From: Acidobacteriota bacterium
GTDB lineage: Bacteria > Acidobacteriota > Terriglobia > Acidiferrales > UBA7541
DNA length: 64,000 nucleotides
Direction: 5' to 3'
Assembly (NCBI GenBank): GCA_003225295.1
Contig: QHYZ01000059.1
Location: forward strand, 1 to 64,000
Position 1 is the stretch's first letter; each line of letters starts with the position of its first letter. Positions 32,633 to 41,588 of the stretch are shown piece by piece. The notes under the pieces were generated by a model that was given only the letters and a program-made list of their open reading frames with translations, was not told where the DNA came from and made no database searches. Made by a program: the position numbers and the translations under genes.

Positions 32633-33466
32633 ATGCGAATGGCAGTGCGGATGGCACTGGCGGGTTTGGGCCTGCTGGCTACTGGAGTGAACGTGCGCGG
32701 CCAAACACCGGGTACGCCACCGGCCGCTTCACCGAACCCGCAAAAAGATCAAGACGCGAATGAAATCACCGCCGTGCCGAACCGTCCTACCTTTGCGTCG
32801 ACGGCGGAGATGGTGCAGTTCGGAGTATTCGAGATCGAATACGGGTTGGAGGCCGCCAAGGGGCACCAGAACATAAACGGGCTCCTGAAGTGGGGGGCGG
32901 TCAAGAACCTCGAGCTATGGTTTCTCCACAATCCCATCGAGCGGGATGCCGGCACCGCGGGGCTGGGGGACTCCGGAGCGGGCTTCAAGTACAAACTATT
33001 TCCGCAGATGAAGGCGCGCCCCACCGCGGCGATTCTCTACCTGGCGACACTGCCAACAGCCCGGCCCGAGCTCGGCGCCGGAGCGATGGCCCACCTGGTG
33101 CAATTCCTGGTCAGCAAGGATCTTGGCAAGCATCACTTTGACGTCAACCTCGGAATGCAGTTTGTGGGCCGACCCCAGTTGACCGGATTTGACCGCCGAT
33201 ATTTCACGGCGCTCTCTTATTCCCGGCCCCTGAAGGGGAGATGGGGGTACACCGGGGAGATTGCCGGATTCAGCCGGCAGAACGCGGTGACGCCGGCAAC
33301 CATGACGCTGCTGAACGGCGCGACGTACAACCTATCGCCCCGATTGGTGCTCGACGGCGGAGCATACATTGCTGCGTACGAACAATTGCCGCGGTTTACG
33401 GTTTTTGCCGGTGTCACCTATTCCATCGCAAATCTATACCACCTGCATCCCACACACCGGAAGTAA
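32633..33466 (+). CDS. Outer-membrane beta-barrel protein (MetA-pathway/transporter-like)
   Basis: The 277-residue exported protein has a signal peptide (about 1-23, ending NVRGQ). The mature start NRPTFASTAEMVQFGVFEIEYGLE resembles the opening of Phenol_MetA_deg-type barrels (DRPSF...G..Q.E.GY). Alternating amphipathic strands run throughout (AHLVQFLVSKDLGKHHFDVN, YNLSPRLVLDGGAYIAAYEQ), and it ends RFTVFAGVTYSIANLYHLH. It is likely an outer-membrane pore or uptake protein; the substrate is unknown. There is no final aromatic residue, because a short basic tail (HPTHRK) follows. It stands alone. Confidence 0.8.
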   Translation: MRMAVRMALAGLGLLATGVNVRGQTPGTPPAASPNPQKDQDANEITAVPNRPTFASTAEMVQFGVFEIEYGLEAAKGHQNINGLLKWGAVKNLELWFLHNPIERDAGTAGLGDSGAGFKYKLFPQMKARPTAAILYLATLPTARPELGAGAMAHLVQFLVSKDLGKHHFDVNLGMQFVGRPQLTGFDRRYFTALSYSRPLKGRWGYTGEIAGFSRQNAVTPATMTLLNGATYNLSPRLVLDGGAYIAAYEQLPRFTVFAGVTYSIANLYHLHPTHRK

Positions 33467-33689
33467 GGCCGGCCGTGGGAGGAACCCACCGCAAAACCCG
33501 CGAGGACTCCGAATCCTGGCCATTCACACCGGAGGACAAACCTTCGGGCTAGCCGCCCATAGGTCTCTTGGACGCGAGGAATGTATACCATGCCGGTGAG
33601 CACTTACCCCGCCCTCAACGCCGGGGCTATGGCGCTCACCATGGGGTCAACTGGCTAAGAACAGAAAAGTATCGCTCCGCGTAGGACGG

Positions 33690-34484
33690 CTAGTTGGAGA
33701 GTGGAGGACTGGCCGGCGCTGGCGGGGCGGGTGACGGTGGGATGGCTGGGGCCTTCGGTAAAGAGGGTTTGGTGAAGCGAGCATCATCGATTTGCGGATC
33801 AATCTCGATTTTTTCGGCCGTGAGAGTCTGCTTGATGTCCGTGCCCGGACTGCCCTGGTCAATCCTGAAAGGATACTTCAGACCTTGGACCTCGTGGAAG
33901 TCGGAGGAGAAAGACTCCCAGGGGAGGTCCTGGCCTCCGGTCTTGCGGATGCCTTCCCACTTCAAAAGTAAGAAAGAGGAGGCATCAAAAAAGTAAAAAC
34001 GGATATCCCCATTCTTGTTCGTGAGTTTCAGGCGATAGACCGGCTTGTCGTCCAGGATTTCTTTGCCGGCCAGTTCAATCTGGTTGCCTTTGGTCTGGTA
34101 GTCCACGAGCGGACCGTCAAAGTCGGATTCATCGGAGATGTTCTTGAGGTCTTCGGCGGATAGCGGCTGAACGTCATTGCTTCCCGCGAAAGGATTGATC
34201 ATCCAGCCGGAAGACTTACCATCGTAAACGCGGATAATTGTTTGGCCTTCGACCGAGATCTCCACGTGCATCTTCAGAGGGCGCTTGAGCTCCACCACAA
34301 AGGTTCCTTCTACGCCACGCGCGAAGGCGATGCGGCCGGTGACTCGCTCGGATTGCACGGCTTTGAGCTTGTCGACTCCCCCGCGAGCGTCGAGCGCTTT
34401 CTTGACGATTTCGTCGGCGGTCTGAGCAGCCGCGGCCATTGGCAAGAACAAAAGTAAAGTGACGGAGAGGATTCCTGTTTTCAT
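33690..34484 (-). CDS. LolA-like outer-membrane lipoprotein-sorting protein
   Basis: This 264-residue periplasmic protein has a signal peptide (1-20, MAAAAQ). The LolA/LolB-like half-barrel begins TADEIVKKALDARGGVDKLKAVQS and continues through VRVYDGKSSGWMINPFAG-type strands and YFFDASSFLLLKWEG to HEVQGLKYPFRIDQG. A Pro-rich C-terminal tail (about 235-264) is unusual for LolA itself. Many such proteins in Acidobacteriota are paralogues of unknown cargo; there is no adjacent lol gene. It is transcribed divergently from the YncE/phosphoesterase gene at 34703. Confidence 0.85.
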   Translation of the reverse strand: MKTGILSVTLLLFLPMAAAAQTADEIVKKALDARGGVDKLKAVQSERVTGRIAFARGVEGTFVVELKRPLKMHVEISVEGQTIIRVYDGKSSGWMINPFAGSNDVQPLSAEDLKNISDESDFDGPLVDYQTKGNQIELAGKEILDDKPVYRLKLTNKNGDIRFYFFDASSFLLLKWEGIRKTGGQDLPWESFSSDFHEVQGLKYPFRIDQGSPGTDIKQTLTAEKIEIDPQIDDARFTKPSLPKAPAIPPSPAPPAPASPPLSN

Positions 34485-34702
34485 TTGCGACTCGCGGGCC
34501 GCTTTTCAAAAACTGGGGTGGCGCCAGCTTCATCCTAGAAGCAGAAGCGCTGGGGGTCAAATGCGTTGCCAGGCCGGGCCACCCATCAGGTTTATGCGTG
34601 GCATAAACTTTGAGAAACAGTTTTTCCATAGACTCAGGTAGATTAGAGCGGCATCCCAGGACAAAGAAAAGAATAATCTTCGAGGATCGAGGAAACAGGC
34701 AT

Positions 34703-37700
34703 ATGAAATCGCCAAGCACGACCGCTGGTCTTTTTGTGATTTGTCTGGGCTTTTGCGGAAACGCGTGGTGCCAGCAAGAGCCCGCCGCAGAGGGGCGCCC
34801 GATCACACCAGCCGGTGCGCTGCTGATCGATCAAACGACGCATTTACCGGCGGTGGGAGCCATGCCCATGGCCATGCTTGGCAGCCCCGACGCTAGCGGA
34901 CGCGGCGGCAAGGGCCGATATCTCCTAGTGGTGAACAGCGGTTATGGTGTGCAGTTCAGCGAGGACACCAATGAAGCCCAGCAGTCCATTGCGGTCATTG
35001 ACCTCAGCGCAAGTCCCGAGCCGGTGGTGATCCAGAACGTATATTTTCCCACGCCGCAAAGCGCGAATGTGGGACTGGCTTTTTCGCCCACGGCGCGGAC
35101 CGGCGGAAGTTATGAGATGTACGTTTCCGGCGGATTCCAAAACAAAGTGTGGATTTTTCGTTTTGATCCGCAGGCCGCGGCGCCGATCGGGCCGGGCTCG
35201 CCGGGACCGGATACGAAAGTAACGGCGCCTTTCCTGGAGATCAGCAATCCGGGTGAAAAGTCGCCAGCGGATTACAACAAAGGGAAAGCGGCACTCTATC
35301 CGGCGGGACTGGCCATCACGCCGGACGGCACGACGCTGGTCGTTGCCAATAACCTGGGAGATAGCGTGACGATTGTGCGCGGACTCAGCGGGGCACGGCG
35401 CATGGAGAGAGTGGACCTGCACCATCCGGGGAAGGCCGGCGAGAACATTTATCCATATGGCGTCGTCACCATGGGAAGCGGTAAGAATGCGCGAGCCTAT
35501 GTTACTTGCTGGAATGACGCGTCCGTGGCAAGGATCTCGCTGGGTAGCAAGTCAGCGGTCCAAAACTACATCGGTGTTGACCGGCATCCCACGGCGATGA
35601 TCATAAGTGCCGATGGAACTCGGCTTTTCGTCGCCAATTCGGATGCGGACAGCGTTTCGGTGATTGATACTTCGACGGATCAGGAAATCGAGCGAATTGA
35701 CGTACGCCTCGCCGAGAATGCGCTGCCGGGAGCGAGTCCAGAGGGAATAGCGCTCTCCGCCGATGAGAAAACTCTGTACGTAGCGAATGCCCACAGCAAC
35801 GCGATAGCCGTGGTGGCACTCTCCCCCAAGGCCCGCCCCGGGCATGCGGCCGGGAAAATGAAGGAAGACGCGAAATCAAAGATCCTCGGGTTTATTCCGA
35901 CGGGTCAGTATCCCTCCGCAGTTGCCGTGGCAGACGGCAAACTCTTCGTCGGAAATGGGAAAGGCACGGGATTCGAACCATCCTCCATGCGGGTCAGCAA
36001 CAGCGGGTTCACGCCGAATCCACCGAACGCAAAGTTTCCTCCCCAGGAGGAAAAAAACCGACAGGGTGGGCAATACAGCGGCTCGATCGTTTCCGGAAAC
36101 ATCAGCATGGTTTCTCTGCCAGAGGAACCGGCGCTGGCACGCTACACGCAGCAGACCATGCAGAATGACGGCCTCTTGGATTTTGCTCCGCCCAAGCTTT
36201 TTGCGGGCCAGAGCCCGATCAAACACGTCATCTACATTATCAAGGAGAATCGCACCTATGATCAGGTGTTTGGGGACGTGAAAACATCGGGCGATGGGCA
36301 CGTTGCGGACGGGGAACCCGATATTGCGATTTTCGGGAACAGCGACGCCGCGAGACGGCCTCCTGGCACGCAGCAGGCGGTGACTCCCAATCATCATGCG
36401 CTGGCGCAGCGCTTCGGTTTGTTTGACAGATTTTTTGTGAATTCCGAGGCCAGCCCGGATGGCCATAACTGGGCGACGGCAGCCTTCTCGACCGATTATG
36501 TGGATAAGGGGTTCCGTTGGGAGTATTCCAACCGCGGACGCACTTACGACTGGGAAGGATATAACCGGCTGCCTGATTACGAGCCGCCAGGCGACTTGCA
36601 GCTAGGCAAGTTCAAGGGCGATGTGCTGGCGGCACTGGCAGACTTGCTGGAAAAACATCTGCCCTACCGTCAAGGATTCACGGACTTGGCGGAGCCGAAA
36701 AGTCTGTATCTGTGGGACGCGGCTGCGCGGGCCGGTTTGACCTACCGGAATTACGGCGAATTTGTAACCGTGATTTCGACGAAAGACGTCGAAGCCGCCG
36801 GGCAAAAAAAACACAAGAACTATCCCGACATTTCGCAGGCCCAGCGCGCCCTACCCCATAAAGAGACACTGACGAATCATCACAGCCCGAGCTTCCGAAG
36901 CTTTGACGTGACGGCGCCGGACAGCATGACCGTGGACTGCTACAAATCCGCATTGGATCCGTCGGGCTCTTTTGATCCGGCAGTTACACGGGACAACTCC
37001 AATGCGAATTGCCGAGGAAATTCGAGATTCGGAGAATGGCTCGCGGAATTTCGCGTCTTTGTCGCGGAGCGCGAGGCAGGCCATGAGGACTCCATGCCGG
37101 CGCTCAACGTACTGCGATTCCCCAACGATCATACCACCGGACTGAAGACCGGATTTCCGACACCGCAATTCATGGTCGCGGACAACGACTACGCGGTGGG
37201 GCGGCTCGTGGAAGCGGTCTCGGCGAGCGCGTATTGGAAAGATACGGCGATCTTCATCGTGGAAGATGACGCCCAGTCCGGCCCGGACCACGTCGATTCG
37301 CACCGCTCGGTGGGGCTGGCCATCAGCGCTTACAATCGCCCGGGTGCGCTGATCCACAAATTTCACAATACGGTGAGCATGATTCGCACGATGGAAATGC
37401 TGCTGGGGATTCCGCCGATGAACCAACTCGATGCTTCGGCCGTGCCGATGGACATTTTCCAGGAAACGCCGGATTTGACACCGTACAAAGCTCTTTTGCC
37501 GACGATTGCCGCGGACAACCTGATCACTCAGAAACCCAAGGACAAAGCCACTGCCGAGTGGATGAAAAAATCGAACCGCCAGAATTTCGTCCATGCGGAC
37601 ATGGCGGACCCGAAAGTGTTGAATGCGGTCATCTGGTTCGCATGCAAAGGAAACGGATCAGCGGTTCCCCAAACGGCGCAATCGCCGGCGTATCAAGCCA

Positions 37701-37762
37701 TGCGGCTCGGAATCGCCAAAGTGGATGAGCACGAAAGCGTCTCCCAGAAAGACGATGACTGA
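34703..37762 (+). CDS. Exported YncE-like beta-propeller fused to a phosphoesterase
   Basis: The 1019-residue protein has a signal peptide (about 1-23, NAWCQ); the ATG at 34703 is chosen for it. Residues about 50-420 are YncE/40-residue beta-propeller repeats (LAITPDGTTLVVANNLGDSV, DGTRLFVANSDADSVSVIDT, DEKTLYVANAHSNAIAVV). From about 500 comes an alkaline-phosphatase-superfamily phosphoesterase domain (PF04185-like): HVIYIIKENRTYDQVFGD with the nucleophile Thr position, PNHHALAQRFGLFDRFF, DGHNW, and a metal site in EDDAQSGPDHVDSHRS. It probably acts in the periplasm on phosphate esters or phospholipids. The fusion is recurrent in Acidobacteriota; the substrate is unknown. Confidence 0.9.
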   Translation: MKSPSTTAGLFVICLGFCGNAWCQQEPAAEGRPITPAGALLIDQTTHLPAVGAMPMAMLGSPDASGRGGKGRYLLVVNSGYGVQFSEDTNEAQQSIAVIDLSASPEPVVIQNVYFPTPQSANVGLAFSPTARTGGSYEMYVSGGFQNKVWIFRFDPQAAAPIGPGSPGPDTKVTAPFLEISNPGEKSPADYNKGKAALYPAGLAITPDGTTLVVANNLGDSVTIVRGLSGARRMERVDLHHPGKAGENIYPYGVVTMGSGKNARAYVTCWNDASVARISLGSKSAVQNYIGVDRHPTAMIISADGTRLFVANSDADSVSVIDTSTDQEIERIDVRLAENALPGASPEGIALSADEKTLYVANAHSNAIAVVALSPKARPGHAAGKMKEDAKSKILGFIPTGQYPSAVAVADGKLFVGNGKGTGFEPSSMRVSNSGFTPNPPNAKFPPQEEKNRQGGQYSGSIVSGNISMVSLPEEPALARYTQQTMQNDGLLDFAPPKLFAGQSPIKHVIYIIKENRTYDQVFGDVKTSGDGHVADGEPDIAIFGNSDAARRPPGTQQAVTPNHHALAQRFGLFDRFFVNSEASPDGHNWATAAFSTDYVDKGFRWEYSNRGRTYDWEGYNRLPDYEPPGDLQLGKFKGDVLAALADLLEKHLPYRQGFTDLAEPKSLYLWDAAARAGLTYRNYGEFVTVISTKDVEAAGQKKHKNYPDISQAQRALPHKETLTNHHSPSFRSFDVTAPDSMTVDCYKSALDPSGSFDPAVTRDNSNANCRGNSRFGEWLAEFRVFVAEREAGHEDSMPALNVLRFPNDHTTGLKTGFPTPQFMVADNDYAVGRLVEAVSASAYWKDTAIFIVEDDAQSGPDHVDSHRSVGLAISAYNRPGALIHKFHNTVSMIRTMEMLLGIPPMNQLDASAVPMDIFQETPDLTPYKALLPTIAADNLITQKPKDKATAEWMKKSNRQNFVHADMADPKVLNAVIWFACKGNGSAVPQTAQSPAYQAMRLGIAKVDEHESVSQKDDD

Positions 37763-37805
37763 AGAAAGGAAGACTTGACCTTCTCCCCGGCCTAAAGTCA
37801 GTAGG

Positions 37806-37837
37806 GAACGAGGGGATTCCCAGGTTCCGGCACACCG
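37806..37837 (+). repeat. Short dispersed repeat, copy 1
   Basis: GAACGAGGGGATTCCCAGGT and the next 12 bases recur with few changes at 40035-40065. This copy sits between two convergent genes, right before the esterase stop at 37839. Confidence 0.5.
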
Positions 37838-37838
37838 A

Positions 37839-38954
37839 TCAGCGGAAGAGCAGCGCCGTAAATTCCGTCAAGTTGCGCCGCCAGACCATCCAGGTGTGCG
37901 CGCCGGGAGTCTCGATGTCCAGGTGCTTCATATTCTTGGAAGCCAGCCAGCCGCGGAACTTGCGGTTGATGTCGATCAAACGGTCATCCGTTCCGCAGGC
38001 AATCCAAAGCAAGCGAAGTCGCTCGCTGGCCCGGGAGTCCAGCGCGGGGAATTCTTTGTCAAAGTCTTCGGTTAGGCCGCCGGAGCTGAAAGCGCCCACC
38101 CAGCCAAACTTGTCCAGGGTATTCAAGCCCGTCAGTAGGGATTCGGATCCCCCCATGGAAAGCCCCGCGATGGCGCGGGAGTTGCGTTCCTTTGTCACCA
38201 GATACGCGGATTCCACGCGAGGGATCACTTCAGCGAGCAAAGCCTCGCGGAATTTATCAAAGTTGCGATCGGTGATGGCGCGATCGCGCCACACTCCCGA
38301 GTTGGGAAGAAGAACCTCCGGCGCCCCGTAACCGAGGGGCATCGCCACGATCATGGGATTGGCTTTGCCTTGTGCAATCAGATTGTCCAAGATCACGTTG
38401 GCACGGCCCACGGCTGTCCAGGCGCTCGCGTCGTCGCTGAATCCGTGCAGCAGATAGAGTACCGGGTAGGTTTGCTTCCCGCGCGGGTCGTAGCCGGGCG
38501 GCGTGTAAACGAAGAAGTCCCGATCGTCCCCCACAACGCCTGACTTGTAGAAATGATGATGAATCTCGCCATGCGGCACGGCGCCAATCTCCCAGGAAAG
38601 TGATGCCGGTCCGGGCACGTGCAACTCACTCGCTCGATAAAGGAAGTTAGGCTTTACCGCGTGATTCGAAGGATCGAACAAGCCCACGCCATCGGCGATG
38701 ATCGTGTATCCGTAATAGTCCGGAGCGAGCGCCTCGGTGGTCACGCTCCAAACGCCCTGATCGTCTTTCTGCATCGGGAAAGGCTTGGACGCACCCTCGA
38801 GCGAAACGGCAACTTCTTTGACGTTGGGACCTCGAAAGTGGAACGTGACGCGACGATCGGAATGGACCTCGGGAGAGATCAGCGGCGGCGGCGTTTGCGC
38901 TGGAACGGCAGCGGCCAGGAGCAGGATGGCGAGCACCAAGAATGTTCGTTTCAT
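37839..38954 (-). CDS. Exported esterase (feruloyl-esterase/Fes-like, PF00756) with N-terminal CBM48-like domain
   Basis: Alpha/beta hydrolase of 371 residues; the ATG at 38954 has GAGAGG upstream and gives a signal peptide (VLAILLLAAAVPAQ). An N-terminal Ig-like/E-set domain (about 25-120, VTFHFRGPNVKEVAVSLEG) precedes the esterase domain. The nucleophile is in AIAGLSMGGSES, the acid probably Asp in CGTDDRLID and the His in GAHTWMVWR. PVLYLLHGFSDDASAWTAVG is the oxyanion region. The architecture is that of xylan/feruloyl esterases that remove ester side groups from plant polysaccharides, which fits the carbohydrate-active genes further on. Confidence 0.9.
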   Translation of the reverse strand: MKRTFLVLAILLLAAAVPAQTPPPLISPEVHSDRRVTFHFRGPNVKEVAVSLEGASKPFPMQKDDQGVWSVTTEALAPDYYGYTIIADGVGLFDPSNHAVKPNFLYRASELHVPGPASLSWEIGAVPHGEIHHHFYKSGVVGDDRDFFVYTPPGYDPRGKQTYPVLYLLHGFSDDASAWTAVGRANVILDNLIAQGKANPMIVAMPLGYGAPEVLLPNSGVWRDRAITDRNFDKFREALLAEVIPRVESAYLVTKERNSRAIAGLSMGGSESLLTGLNTLDKFGWVGAFSSGGLTEDFDKEFPALDSRASERLRLLWIACGTDDRLIDINRKFRGWLASKNMKHLDIETPGAHTWMVWRRNLTEFTALLFR

Positions 38955-39292
38955 GATTCCTCTCGTTTCCCATAGATGTAGCGCGCTCTCATCCGCGCCT
39001 CGATTTCCAAACGCCTGCGCTTGGGGATAATACAACGGGGCCGGCTCCCTTTGTACGACTGCAACGGTGCGGAGGCGAATGGCTGGTGAGGAAATCCACG
39101 TCCAGTACTCAGCAACCGTCTCGTCGAACGGGAACACCGCCGCGTCTCTTGTCAGCCGCGAATTTGAAAATCTGGGGTAACACTTCTCAGACGCTTTTCG
39201 GGTGTGGAGTCTTTGGCGCTGCTGGCAGAGCTGCCGCTAGCGCTTGGAATCCACTGCCAATAACCGCAGACACGCCTGTCCTGTTCCGAGCC
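38955..39292. other. Intergenic region without recognisable features
   Basis: 338 bp between two minus-strand genes. Only short palindromic words (GGCAGAGCTGCC) stand out; no ORF with family similarity. Confidence 0.5.
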
Positions 39293-39658
39293 TCAGGCGG
39301 GATGCTGGTAGAGGCCGATCACGTTTCCTCCCGGATCGCGGAACCTCGCCGTGGTCTCAGGCGCGTCCGCGCCGATCGGCTGCACGATCTCGCCTCCATG
39401 GGCTAGCACCGTGTCAATGGTCGCGGCCACGCTGTCCACCATGATGTAAAACAGGAGGCCGGGGTTTCCAGCGGCCGGGCGCCCAAGCACCCAAGTGCCG
39501 CTCACTCCGTTGACGGTATCGTCAAAGGAAGTACTGCCATCTCCGCGCTTCCGGATGTTCCAGCCGAAGACGCCCTTGTAGAAGTCGGCCGAGCGCACAA
39601 TGTCGGTGGCAGGCATCTCGAGGTAACAGATTTTCCCGTTCGCAAGCGTGGGAGGCAT
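39293..39658 (-). CDS. VOC-family (glyoxalase-like) protein
   Basis: This 121-residue single-domain vicinal-oxygen-chelate protein starts at the ATG at 39658, which has AAAGGA 6 bases upstream; the frame extends to 39700. The characteristic start is KICYLEMPATDIVRSADFYKGVFGWNIRKRG, the mid-strand is LLFYIMVDSVAATIDTVLAHGG and the end is ARFRDPGGNVIGLYQH. The Glu and His positions of the fold are present. Members range from glyoxalases to antibiotic-binding proteins; this subtype (short, one module, AxDxxxAxxFYxxVFGW) has no assigned substrate. Confidence 0.88.
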   Translation of the reverse strand: MPPTLANGKICYLEMPATDIVRSADFYKGVFGWNIRKRGDGSTSFDDTVNGVSGTWVLGRPAAGNPGLLFYIMVDSVAATIDTVLAHGGEIVQPIGADAPETTARFRDPGGNVIGLYQHPA

Positions 39659-40004
39659 CAGCATTCCTTTCAGGGCGCCGCCATTCTTCTTGCTTGGCAT
39701 GCGTACCGATGTGAGAACAGCTGCTGGGCACGGGTGGCCCGAACGTATGCCGTGGGAACATAAAGGCGTTCCACGACTCCGCCAGCGTCGAACATGACTT
39801 CGCTGGTCACCAGTTGATTTCCCCGTGCTCTTCGTTTTGTCGGACTAGTTTGACGCCGATCGCGGTGCAGCAATCCACCGTGGCGAACATCCGGAACCTG
39901 AATCATCTGAACGACGGTCAGTGACATGACTCACCCGCTGCCGCACGGTGACGTGCGCGGAAATTGCGCTGCTCAGTCTAGCACGCCTCCCTCTTGACGC
40001 ATCC

Positions 40005-40046
40005 TCCCCCTCGTGACGACTCGTGACGACTCGTGAACGAGGGGGA
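40005..40046. repeat. Inverted repeat enclosing tandem decamers
   Basis: TCCCCCTCGT (40005-40014) and ACGAGGGGGA (40037-40046) are perfect inverted 10-mers. Between and overlapping them, CGTGACGACT is repeated in tandem (40012-40031) and followed by CGTGAACG. Confidence 0.7.
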
Positions 40047-40065
40047 TTCCCAGGTTGGGCACACG
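40035..40065 (+). repeat. Short dispersed repeat, copy 2
   Basis: This is the partner of 37806-37837 (GAACGAGGG-GATTCCCAGGTT then GGCACAC), overlapping the inverted repeat at 40005-40046. Confidence 0.5.
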
Positions 40066-40136
40066 GTGGCCGCCGCACGCGCGGCAGCAAACTTTTTCCC
40101 CGACTATCCGCCCACCAAAGTGGCCAAGAAAGAAGA

Positions 40137-41072
40137 TTAGACAGCGGTGAGGAAGGCGCCGTCGGGGGCGACCAGGCCGTGGGCCATGCGCGGGGTGTTG
40201 AAGGCCAAGCCCGGGTTGCCATGGCGGTCGAGGAGGATGAGGCCGCCGGTCGAGTGGGTGCGTTTGGCGAGAAGATGGACGGCTTCGCGGGCGACGAGGT
40301 CGGCGGTGGAGGCTTCGCAGGAAATGTTGGGTGGCGTGTCCACGCAGGTGGCGGGGCGACGGAGAAGATCGACGGCTGATTTGGCCAAGACGACCTTCAT
40401 GATGGCTTCGCCATAGCCAGTGCAGGAGACCCCCCCGGCTTCGGAGTCAGCGTAGCAGCCGCAGCCGATGAGTGGCGAATCGCCGACACGGCCGGGAAGT
40501 TTGCAGCAGGTGCCGCCGGTGGAAGTGGCGGCCCATAAATTACCGTCTCGATCGATGGCCACCGCGCCGACGGTTCCCTGTTCGTGGCCGCGGTGATGGG
40601 CGGCCGCGTGTTTGTCTTCCTTGCACTTCAGCCAGGCTTCGCGCTCGGCTTCGCTGACCATTTCCTCCGGCTGGCAGAGGGGGATTCCCTGATCTTTGGC
40701 GAAGCGCTCCGCGCCTTCCGCGACGAGCATCATGTGCGGGCAATTTTCGAGAATCTTACGTGCCACCCGAATGGGATTTTTGACGCGTTGCAAAGTCGCG
40801 GCGGCTCCGGCGCGAAGCGTTGCGCCGTTCATGACCATGGCGTCGCATTCGACGCGGCCGTCAAGATTGAGGTGCGAGCCGTAACCTGCGTCGAAGACCG
40901 GGTCGTCTTCGAGGGCCACGATGGCGGCTTCGATGGCGTCTAGAGCGGAGCCGCCGCGGGAGAGGATGGACCAACCCGCAGCAAGAGCGCGGTGGCAGCC
41001 GGATTTGCAGGCCTCTAAGGCTTCGTCAGGAATGTCCCACGCGCCGCCATGAACAATGAGGGCCGGTTTCAT
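40137..41072 (-). CDS. Isoaspartyl peptidase / plant-type L-asparaginase (Ntn hydrolase)
   Basis: This 311-residue precursor cleaves itself into alpha and beta chains. The new N-terminal nucleophile Thr is in HEQGTVGAVAIDRDGNLWAA, with TSTGGTCCKLPGRVGDSPL and YADSEAGGVSCTGYGE downstream. The alpha part opens ALIVHGGAWDIPDEAL and contains SALDAIEAAIVALEDDPVFD. It is not secreted: the ATG at 41072 directly precedes the conserved start, so it probably recycles isoaspartyl peptides in the cytoplasm. No clear ribosome site is present. Confidence 0.94.
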   Translation of the reverse strand: MKPALIVHGGAWDIPDEALEACKSGCHRALAAGWSILSRGGSALDAIEAAIVALEDDPVFDAGYGSHLNLDGRVECDAMVMNGATLRAGAAATLQRVKNPIRVARKILENCPHMMLVAEGAERFAKDQGIPLCQPEEMVSEAEREAWLKCKEDKHAAAHHRGHEQGTVGAVAIDRDGNLWAATSTGGTCCKLPGRVGDSPLIGCGCYADSEAGGVSCTGYGEAIMKVVLAKSAVDLLRRPATCVDTPPNISCEASTADLVAREAVHLLAKRTHSTGGLILLDRHGNPGLAFNTPRMAHGLVAPDGAFLTAV

Positions 41073-41090
41073 GAACAAAGAATCGCAGAG

Positions 41091-41111
41091 AAAATGGAAA
41101 ATGGAAAATGG
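41091..41111 (+). repeat. Heptamer tandem repeat
   Basis: AAAATGG occurs three times in direct succession upstream of the isoaspartyl peptidase start. Confidence 0.8.
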
Positions 41112-41208
41112 AAATTCCAAAAGCAAGACTCGAAATATGAAACTGGCAAATGGCCGCGAAAAAACAGACTTAACCGAGAGACGCGGAGTTCGCGGGGAAG
41201 AAAAATCT

Positions 41209-41529
41209 TCACACGAAGAAATCGAGAACGAAGAGAAGGAGGCCGATCAAAAGAAGCACCGGGCCGCCATTGATGGAACTGCGCGGAAGGCGGCTCAGTG
41301 AGTGGAAAAAGGAAGCCGGGATGGCCTTGAAGCGGGATTCCTCGCGGATGCTGTAGAACGGACCCACGGGGGTATAGCGCGAGAAGTTGCGGCGGAACAC
41401 GGAAATCTCGTCCTGAACCCAGACGGAGAACTCGCCACGGTTGCGCCACACCAATGCGGCACCCGCCAGGAATAAGAGATAGCCGGCAACGGCCAGGAGC
41501 CCGAGCGTCGGGCCTTCTCCCCAGTTCAT
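41209..41529 (-). CDS. Small membrane protein, function unknown
   Basis: This 106-residue protein has two hydrophobic helices. One is at the N-terminus (TLGLLAVAGYLLFLAGAALV, about 8-27) and one at the very C-terminus (GPVLLLIGLLLFVLDFFV, about 88-105). A basic/aromatic middle contains VQDEISVFRRNFSRYTPVG. Codon use is normal and the ATG is plausible. It lies 59 bases after greA on the same strand and could be co-transcribed. No family recognised. Confidence 0.7.
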   Translation of the reverse strand: MNWGEGPTLGLLAVAGYLLFLAGAALVWRNRGEFSVWVQDEISVFRRNFSRYTPVGPFYSIREESRFKAIPASFFHSLSRLPRSSINGGPVLLLIGLLLFVLDFFV

Positions 41530-41588
41530 AAGTCCTCACAGGCGGCCCACACGATCTGTTGAATAGGACGCCCGAAACAGCCAGATGG

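Larger units (their letters stand above)
39659..40136. other. Intergenic region with repeats and a possible gene remnant
   Basis: The first 300 bp hold nothing clear. A decamer repeat inside an inverted repeat is at 40005-40046, and a 35-codon open frame (40033-40140, + strand, reading NEGDSQVGHTVAAARAAANF) looks like the end of a lost protein. Confidence 0.35.
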
